This document shows, in pieces, positions 58,844-64,000 of a stretch of 64,000 bases of DNA. The translations under genes were made by a program, and so were the position numbers. The notes below the pieces were generated by a model. That model worked only from the letters and a program-made list of their open reading frames with translations, had not been told where the DNA came from and did not search any database. Position 1 is the stretch's first letter. Every line of letters begins with the position of its first letter. The stretch is from Streptomyces caatingaensis (lineage in GTDB: Bacteria; Actinomycetota; Actinomycetes; Streptomycetales; Streptomycetaceae): assembly GCF_001187435.1 (NCBI RefSeq), contig NZ_LFXA01000014.1, forward strand, positions 62,001 to 126,000. The letters run 5' to 3'.

Positions 58844-59239
58844 GTGCTGATCGACACGGTGGCCTGGGTGCTGATCGACGGAGGGAGGATCCTGTGCGCC
58901 CGACCGCGCGGCAAGGACGTCTTCTTCGTTCCCGGGGGCAAACGGGAAGGCGCGGAGAGCGACCTGGACACCCTGGTGCGGGAGATCCGCGAGGAGTTGG
59001 ACGTCGTCCTCGACCCGGCCTCGGCCGTGCACGTCGGCACCTACGAGTCCGGCGCCCCGGACCTCCCGGAGGGGGCGGTCGTGCGCATGGCCTGCTACAC
59101 CGCCGCCCACCGGGGGGTGCCGGTGCCGAGCGCCGAGATCGAGGAGACGGAGTGGTTCTCGTACGGCGACCGCGAACGGGTGCCGCCCGTCGACCGGTTG
59201 CTCTTCGACGACCTCGTGGCAGCCGGGCGGCTCACCTGA
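58844..59239 (+). CDS. NUDIX hydrolase
   Basis: A 131-residue protein. It begins VLIDTVAWVLIDGGRILCAR and has the NUDIX box from PGGKREGAESDLDTLVREIR to EELDV; the usual Gly of the final ExGU is Asp here. The N-terminal KDVFFVPGG strand fits the fold. A Gly/Glu-rich upstream GGGGAGAGACGGG supplies a ribosome binding site for GTG 58844. Together with the adjacent macrodomain protein it could process ADP-ribose-type nucleotides, but this is inference. It is 80 bp from the divergent macrodomain start. Confidence 0.83.
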   Translation: MLIDTVAWVLIDGGRILCARPRGKDVFFVPGGKREGAESDLDTLVREIREELDVVLDPASAVHVGTYESGAPDLPEGAVVRMACYTAAHRGVPVPSAEIEETEWFSYGDRERVPPVDRLLFDDLVAAGRLT

Positions 59240-59424
59240 TCCGCTGGCGCAACAACGGCACGGAAGACGCCGGCGCCCCGCCGCCCGGCCGTGGCTGTGA
59301 CGAGGAGCACAACGACCGTCAGGGGCCGGGTTCTTCACCCGCGTGACATCCTTCCGTCGCCTCCGCGCCCACCGGCCGTGCTGATCTTGCCGGAGGCACG
59401 CCCCCCACCGGAAGGAACCAGGCG

Positions 59425-60003
59425 ATGTCCCTCACGAAGTACCGCCGTACCGCTCCTCTCGCCGCGCTGGCCGCGCTCGCGCTCGCGGCCGCGACGCCGC
59501 TCACCGCCGCCGCGGCGGAGGACGGGTCGTCCAAGGGCGTCCCCGCCTACGGCACCTGGCAGGCGGACGTGAAGAAGGCCGTCGGCCCCGCCGTTCCGTG
59601 GCTGCGCGACCGCGTCGGCCGCGGCGGCGGGAAGCAGGCCGTGGTGCTGGACATCGACAACACCGCGCTGGAGACCTCCTACCACCCCGGGCAGGCGAAC
59701 AAGCCCGTGCTGGAGGTGGCCCGGTGGGCGCACGAGCACGACGTGGCCGTCCTCTTCGTCACGGCCCGCACGTCCTCCTCGTCCGCGCGCAAGCAGCTCC
59801 GCGCCGCCGGCTACCCGGTGGACGGCATGTGCACCCGCGACCACGGCGAGGACAAGGGCGAGGGCAAGGAGCGCTGCCGGCAGGAGCTCACCGAGGAGGG
59901 CTGGACGATCACCGCCAACATCGGCAACCGCTCCACCGACTTCGAGGGCGGCTTCTACGAGAAGGGGTTCAAGCTCCCGGACTACGGCGGCCGGCTCTCC
60001 TGA
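59425..60003 (+). CDS. Secreted HAD-family acid phosphatase
   Basis: A 192-residue protein with a signal peptide (Ala/Leu-rich core after MSLTKYRRTAP, cleavage near AAAAEDG). The HAD motif I is VVLDIDNTALETSYHP, followed by VAVLFVTARTSSSSARKQLR (motif II) and the C-terminal ITANIGNRSTDFEGGFYEKG (motif IV-type Asp). These match the class B/plant-type acid phosphatase group of secreted Streptomyces enzymes. GGAAGGAACC precedes the ATG. It would release phosphate outside the cell. Confidence 0.88.
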   Translation: MSLTKYRRTAPLAALAALALAAATPLTAAAAEDGSSKGVPAYGTWQADVKKAVGPAVPWLRDRVGRGGGKQAVVLDIDNTALETSYHPGQANKPVLEVARWAHEHDVAVLFVTARTSSSSARKQLRAAGYPVDGMCTRDHGEDKGEGKERCRQELTEEGWTITANIGNRSTDFEGGFYEKGFKLPDYGGRLS

Positions 60004-60094
60004 CCCGCCGGTGGTCATGGATCGCCCCTGACCGGGTACCCACCACCTCGTCGGCAGACGGCACGAACGGGACGACCGCGAGCGAGGAGCCAGG

Positions 60095-60862
60095 GTGAGG
60101 GACACGAACGGTGCTCCGCTGACGGGCTGCGCGGCACTGGTGACGGGCGCGTCGAGCGGCATCGGGGCGGCCACCGCCCGCGCCCTGGCCCGCGAGGGCG
60201 CCTCCCTGGCGCTGACGGCCCGCCGCGCCGGACGGCTGGAGGAGCTCGCCGCCGCGATCGGCGCGGACGGCGGCACCTGCGTCGTCGTCCCGGCGGACCT
60301 GACCGCCCCGGAGGGCGCCCGCGCGGCCGTCGACGAGGCGGCGCGGCGGCTCGGCCGGCTGGACGTCCTGGTGAACAACGCCGGGTACGTGGTCCGGGGC
60401 GCCGTCGAGGAGGGCGACTCCGAGGAGTGGCGGCGGATGGTCGACCTCAACCTCATCGCCGTCCTGCGCACGTCACAGGCGGCGCTGTCGCACCTGCTCG
60501 CCGCGGCGGCGGACGGGCCGCGCGGCGTGGCCGACCTGGTGAACGTCAGCTCCGTCGCGGGCCGCATCCCGCGCAGGAACAACAGCGTCTACTCCGCGAC
60601 CAAGCACGCCGTGTGCGCCTTCAGCGAGGCGATGCGCCAGGAGGTGACCCGCAGGGGTGTCCGGGTGGGCCTGGTCGAGCCGGGCATGACGGCGACGGAG
60701 ATGACCGCCGGCGACGCGTGGGCGTCCCTCGACCAGGACATGCCGCCGGAGACCTGGCTGAGGGCCGGCGACATCGCCCGCGCCGTCGTCTTCATGGTGA
60801 CGCAGCCGCCGCACGCGGCCGTCAACGAGATCGCGGTGCGGCCGGTCTCGCAGGAGGTCTGA
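60095..60862 (+). CDS. SDR-family oxidoreductase
   Basis: A 255-residue classical short-chain dehydrogenase. It has the cofactor motif VTGASSGIGAATARALAREG, NNAGYVVRGAVEEG, catalytic Ser in VNVSSVAGRIPR, and VYSATKHAVCAFSEAM with Tyr and Lys. The GTG start follows GAGGAG. It resembles the actinobacterial SDRs of the NADP-dependent type, commonly annotated as short-chain dehydrogenase without a known substrate. It lies 92 bp after the acid phosphatase gene on the same strand. Confidence 0.88.
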   Translation: MRDTNGAPLTGCAALVTGASSGIGAATARALAREGASLALTARRAGRLEELAAAIGADGGTCVVVPADLTAPEGARAAVDEAARRLGRLDVLVNNAGYVVRGAVEEGDSEEWRRMVDLNLIAVLRTSQAALSHLLAAAADGPRGVADLVNVSSVAGRIPRRNNSVYSATKHAVCAFSEAMRQEVTRRGVRVGLVEPGMTATEMTAGDAWASLDQDMPPETWLRAGDIARAVVFMVTQPPHAAVNEIAVRPVSQEV

Positions 60863-60900
60863 ACGGGCGGGCCGGGCCGCCCGCTCACCCGCCGTGCTCC

Positions 60901-61293
60901 TCAGCCGTCCTCGATGTCCGAGATGAGCCGGGTGCTCAGGTCGCTCTGCACGGCCAGCCGCGTGCGACCGGCGTCCGGGCCGGTGCCCCACGTCAGCGTG
61001 ACCGTCGTGAACAGGTGCCCCGCCCCCGAGTCGTGGTAGCGGACCTCCCAGTGCGTCGGCACGTCCTGGGCGCGCAGGACGCCGTCCGCGTGGTTCGCCT
61101 CCTCCCAGGCGGCCAGGCGCTGCCGCAGGTCCTCGGTGAGGTAGTGCGCGCGCAGCTCGGTCGAGAGGTCGTCCGTGCCGTCGGAGACGGCGTCGATGTA
61201 CGCCCCGTAGAAGTCCGCCACCCGGTCCACCGCGGAATCGGGACTGCCCTCCCGCACCACGCTTCCCGTGTTCCCCTGCCCGTCGTCCGGCAT
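60901..61293 (-). CDS. Hypothetical protein (130 aa)
   Basis: A soluble, acidic protein. It reads DSAVDRVADFYGAYIDAVSD near the N-terminus, then LSTELRAHYLTEDLRQRLAA, and ends with strands VTLTWGTGPDAGRTRLAV and STRLISDIEDG. The pattern of an N-terminal helical part and C-terminal sheet resembles NTF2-like small proteins, but I cannot name the family. AGGGGGG precedes the ATG at good spacing. An inverted repeat (61302-61332) lies immediately upstream. Confidence 0.7.
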   Translation of the reverse strand: MPDDGQGNTGSVVREGSPDSAVDRVADFYGAYIDAVSDGTDDLSTELRAHYLTEDLRQRLAAWEEANHADGVLRAQDVPTHWEVRYHDSGAGHLFTTVTLTWGTGPDAGRTRLAVQSDLSTRLISDIEDG

Positions 61294-61301
61294 GAAGTCC
61301 C

Positions 61302-61332
61302 CCCTGATATCCGGAAGTTCCCTCAATCAGGG
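61302..61332. promoter_or_regulatory. Inverted repeat in a divergent promoter region
   Basis: CCCTGAT (61302-61308) and ATCAGGG (61326-61332) are perfect inverted arms separated by 17 nt. They lie just upstream of the 130-residue hypothetical gene and about 150 bp before the serine hydrolase gene on the other strand, and could be an operator. Confidence 0.45.
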
Positions 61333-61479
61333 ACATTCTGCCCGGAAGGGCGGACACGACACCGGTGGGCCCCCTCCGGTTGTCCCCAGGAAGGATCTGG
61401 TGCCGGCACCAGTGCCGGACGGCAACATGCGGACGATCATCTTCCTTGTCCTTGCGGCCAACGAGAAGGAGTGATCGGT

Positions 61480-62610
61480 ATGACGGCCGGGCGGAAGTGG
61501 CTGGTGCTCGCCGGGGCGATGGGGGCCCTGTTGTCCCCGACGGCGGCCCGGGCCGCCCCGGAGCACGCGGCGGTGCGGCAGGCCATGGACGAAGCCGTCG
61601 AGCGGGGCGTGCCGGGGGTGACGGCGCAGGTGCGCGACGCGCACGGCCGCTGGGACGGCACGGCGGGCGTCGCGGACATCACGACGGGCCGTCCGCGCGG
61701 CGCGGACGAGCGGTACCGGATCGGCAGCATCACCAAGTCGTTCGTCGCCACCGTGATGCTGCAGCTCGAGGCCGAGGGGAAGCTCGGCCTCGACGACACC
61801 GTGGAGCGCTGGCTGCCCGGCGCTGTCCGGGGCCACGGTCACGACGGCCGCCGTGTGACGCTGCGTCAGCTGCTCGACCACACCAGCGGCATCCGCAACT
61901 ACCTCGAGGACCCCGTCGTCCAGAAGAGGCTGACGACGAAGGAGTTCCTGGACCACCGGTACGAAACCTGGCCGCGGGAGCGGCTGTTGGCCGCCGCCCT
62001 GAACGGCCCGCCGGACTTCGCCCCGGGCACCGGCTGGCACTACTCCAACACCAACTACCTCCTGGCCGGACTGGTCGTCGAACGGGCCACGGGGCACCCG
62101 TACGCGGAGGAGATCGACCGGCGCATCATCAAGCGCCTGGGGCTGCGCTCGACCTCGCTGCCGGGCACCGACAGCCGCCTGCCGGGCCCCGGCGCCCGGG
62201 CGTACACGCGGTTCGGCGGGGGAGCGGGCGACACGATGTACGACATCACCGAGTTCAACCCCTCCTGGGCGGGCGCGGCCGGCGAGATGATCTCCACCTC
62301 CGCCGACCTCAACCGCTTCATCACCGCCCTGCTCGGCGGCGAGCTGCTCCCGCCGCGGCAGCTGAAGGAGATGAAGACCACCGTCTCGGCCGAGAACGAG
62401 TTCCCCGGTGAACGCCACGGCCCCGGCCTGATCCGCAAGCGGCTCTCCTGCGGCACCGTCGTCTGGGGCCACGACGGCGGCCTCCACGGCTCGCTCAGCC
62501 AGGTCGCCGCCACGGAGGACGGCCGCCACTCCATCGCGTTCAACTTCAACACGGACCGGGCGGGGGACGTCGGGGCCGTCCTGGACGCGGAGTTCTGCGG
62601 GCGCCGGTGA
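61480..62610 (+). CDS. Secreted serine hydrolase (class C beta-lactamase / D-Ala-D-Ala carboxypeptidase family)
   Basis: 376 residues with a Sec signal peptide (MTAGRKWLVLAGAMGALLSP, cleavage near ARA|APE). The S12 family motifs are present: SxxK in RIGSITKSFVATVML, YxN in HYSNTNYLLAGLVVERATGH and HxG in WGHDGGLHGSLSQVA. ATG at 61480 follows AAGGAG with good spacing. Relatives in Streptomyces include D,D-carboxypeptidases and D-aminopeptidases of the cell wall, as well as esterases. The exact substrate is unknown. Confidence 0.9.
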   Translation: MTAGRKWLVLAGAMGALLSPTAARAAPEHAAVRQAMDEAVERGVPGVTAQVRDAHGRWDGTAGVADITTGRPRGADERYRIGSITKSFVATVMLQLEAEGKLGLDDTVERWLPGAVRGHGHDGRRVTLRQLLDHTSGIRNYLEDPVVQKRLTTKEFLDHRYETWPRERLLAAALNGPPDFAPGTGWHYSNTNYLLAGLVVERATGHPYAEEIDRRIIKRLGLRSTSLPGTDSRLPGPGARAYTRFGGGAGDTMYDITEFNPSWAGAAGEMISTSADLNRFITALLGGELLPPRQLKEMKTTVSAENEFPGERHGPGLIRKRLSCGTVVWGHDGGLHGSLSQVAATEDGRHSIAFNFNTDRAGDVGAVLDAEFCGRR

Positions 62611-62688
62611 CGGACGGCGCCGGCCCGACGTGCTCGGCCGGGTTGTGGGCGCGGCCCGGCCGACAGGCCGTTCGGCGGGGGCGTGGCC

Positions 62689-63675
62689 TCAGGCCCGCAG
62701 CCGGGGCAGGACCTCGGTGCGGTAGAAGTCGAAGAAGCCCCGCTGCTCGGGGCCGATCTGGCTGATGTGCACGCGGTCGAAGCCGGCGTCGGCGTAGGAC
62801 TGTAGGGTCCGGATGTGGGCGTCGGGGTCGTTTCCGCAGGTCACGGCTGTGGCTACCTGGTCGGGGGTGACCAGTTGGGCGGCCTGGGCGAAGTGGGCGG
62901 GGGTGGGGAGCACCTGGTTGAGCTCGCCGGGCAGTTGTTCGACGGCCCACAGCCGGTGGGCGGTGCGGACGGCCTCGTCGCGGTCCGGGCCCCAGCACAC
63001 CTTCACCCCGCCCAGCACCGGCTTGTCCTGGCCCCCGGCGTCGCGGAAGCGCGCCACGGACTCCCGGTCGGGCATGGTGGTGACGAGTCCGTCGCCCACG
63101 CGGCAGGCCAGCTCCAGGGAGGCGGGGCCGAAGGACGAGACGTCGATGGGCACCGGCTCGTCGGGGAGGGTGTAGAGGCGGGCGTTCTCGACGGTGTAGT
63201 ACCGGCCGTGATGGCTCACGGCACCGCCCGCGAAGAGGGCCCGCATCACCTGGACGGCCTCCTCCAGCATCTCCAGTCGCACCGACGCCTGGGGCCACCG
63301 GTCGCCCAGCACATGCTCGTTGAGCGCCTCCCCGCTGCCCACCCCGAGCCGGAACCGGCCCGGCCCCAGCAGTACCGCGCTGGTCGCCGCCGCCTGGGCG
63401 GTGACCACGGGGTGCATGCGGACGGTCGGGCAGGTCACGGCCGTGAGGACGGGCAGCGAGGTGACCCGGGACAGGGCGCCGATCACCGACCACACGAAGG
63501 GGCTCTGCCCCTGCTCGTCCGTCCAGGGATGGAAGTGGTCGGAGATCCACAGCGAGGTGAAGCCCGCGTCCTCCGCCATCCGGGCCTGTTCGAGGAGGGC
63601 GGCGGGGCCGTGCTCCTCGCAGGACAGGAAGTAGCCGAACTCCGTCCGGGAGGGTCTTGCGGCGGCAGCGGTCAT
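62689..63675 (-). CDS. LLM-class F420-dependent oxidoreductase (TIGR03557-type)
   Basis: 328 residues of luciferase-like TIM barrel. Key segments are EFGYFLSCEEHGPAALLEQA, AGFTSLWISDHFHPWTDEQG, GPGRFRLGVGSGEALNEHVL and SSFGPASLELACRVGDGLVT. It matches the F420-dependent glucose-6-phosphate dehydrogenase-like subfamily, but the substrate is unknown. GGAGAGGA lies about 12 nt before the ATG at 63675. The next gene on the same strand ends 105 bp upstream. Confidence 0.85.
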   Translation of the reverse strand: MTAAAARPSRTEFGYFLSCEEHGPAALLEQARMAEDAGFTSLWISDHFHPWTDEQGQSPFVWSVIGALSRVTSLPVLTAVTCPTVRMHPVVTAQAAATSAVLLGPGRFRLGVGSGEALNEHVLGDRWPQASVRLEMLEEAVQVMRALFAGGAVSHHGRYYTVENARLYTLPDEPVPIDVSSFGPASLELACRVGDGLVTTMPDRESVARFRDAGGQDKPVLGGVKVCWGPDRDEAVRTAHRLWAVEQLPGELNQVLPTPAHFAQAAQLVTPDQVATAVTCGNDPDAHIRTLQSYADAGFDRVHISQIGPEQRGFFDFYRTEVLPRLRA

Positions 63676-63779
63676 GGGGGCGGGGAGTCCTCTCCGGGAG
63701 GGGGCGGGGCGCGGTCAACCCCCACGTCTAACCGGGCGCCTCCGGAAGGAAACCTCCGGGAGGAGGCCGCCGCCCCGCC

Positions 63780-64000
63780 TCACACCGTCCGGTGCAGCAG
63801 GCCGGCCGCCACCAGCCCCGCCAGCCCCAGGCCGGCGTCGGTCAGTTCGCCGCCGAGAATGTGCGCCACGTACGCGGGGAGCGGCAGGGCGACGGGCTCC
63901 AGGAACTCCTCCGGGTCCGGCCGCGGACCGCCGACCCTGCGGCAGCCGCGCGCCAGGACCGCGTAGCGGAGCTGGGTGGCGTACGCGGCCTGGTAGGTGC
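63780..64000 (-). CDS. NUDIX-type hydrolase, C-terminal part (runs off window)
   Basis: Only the last 72 residues are visible. They read QAAYATQLRYAVLARGCRRV, then DPEEFLEPVALPLPAYVAHI and LGGELTDAGLGLAGLVAAGL, ending HRTV. The pattern of a Glu-rich strand, an amphipathic helix and a closing GELTDA turn fits the C-terminus of ADP-ribose-pyrophosphatase-like NUDIX proteins. The catalytic box is outside the window, so the call is tentative. Confidence 0.6.
   Translation of the reverse strand, partial: TYQAAYATQLRYAVLARGCRRVGGPRPDPEEFLEPVALPLPAYVAHILGGELTDAGLGLAGLVAAGLLHRTV

Noticed and set aside
1..64000. tRNA genes, rRNA genes or CRISPR arrays
   Set aside because: No cloverleaf-like sequence with the conserved T-loop, no rRNA-like stretch and no regularly spaced repeats of 25-40 bp were noticed by eye.

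Overview
The window looks like a chromosomal segment of a Streptomyces-type actinomycete. Coding regions are very GC-rich with G or C in most third codon positions. GTG starts and ATGA/GTGA stop-start overlaps are common, and several genes appear leaderless. The gene families are also typical of the group: a SapA-like secreted protein, GAF-PP2C phosphatase, F420-type oxidoreductases, GPP34, DUF6328 and DUF6381-like small proteins, a VanZ-like protein and actinobacterial two-component systems. No rRNA, tRNA or CRISPR array was seen.

0-6.2 kb is a myo-inositol (or related cyclitol/sugar) catabolic locus. A Cgl0159-type aldolase and iolC run left; an IolE-like TIM-barrel protein, two Gfo/Idh/MocA dehydrogenases and a sugar-porter run right. 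The shared intergenic region carries two promoters, each preceded at the same distance by the same operator-like sequence. 6.2-9 kb holds a PP2C-type signalling phosphatase and small membrane or stress-type proteins. 9.1-12 kb is a tightly coupled methyltransferase / PobA-like hydroxylase / UbiA prenyltransferase operon that may tailor a prenylated aromatic product. 12-20.4 kb holds a dehydrogenase with a low-complexity insert, a UdgX-type uracil-DNA crosslinker, CsbD, a VapBC-like toxin-antitoxin pair with a leaderless autoregulated-looking promoter, an aminoglycoside adenylyltransferase homologue and a His-rich zinc-type exporter.

20.4-35.3 kb is an eroded accessory zone. It contains remnants of IS701- and IS5-type transposases, two genes fused by loss of both 5' halves, a truncated VanX-type dipeptidase, a proC-like gene with a one-base frameshift, a LysR gene with two frameshifts and a dienelactone-hydrolase homologue lacking its nucleophile. 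Intact genes lie between them (NUDIX, VOC, DinB, histidine kinase + FUSC, BKACE).

35.5-42.4 kb is an envelope and secretion block: a VanZ-like protein, a lipoprotein L,D-transpeptidase with a Crp-like site upstream, and a SapA-like protein. The most striking locus follows: a 704-residue Cry delta-endotoxin-like protein fused to jacalin-like and ricin-like lectin modules, next to a secreted ricin-repeat protein and a small secreted peptide. 42.9-64 kb returns to ordinary Streptomyces content: two F420-type oxidoreductases, a glycosyltransferase, an OmpR-type two-component system, LysR, P450, GPP34, a bifunctional penicillin-binding protein, a Tat-exported phospholipase C fused to a YVTN beta-propeller, a MarR-GNAT fusion under a perfect palindrome, a macrodomain protein, NUDIX enzymes, an acid phosphatase and a serine beta-lactamase-like hydrolase.

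All calls come from reading translated sequence and motifs by eye; no database search was run.
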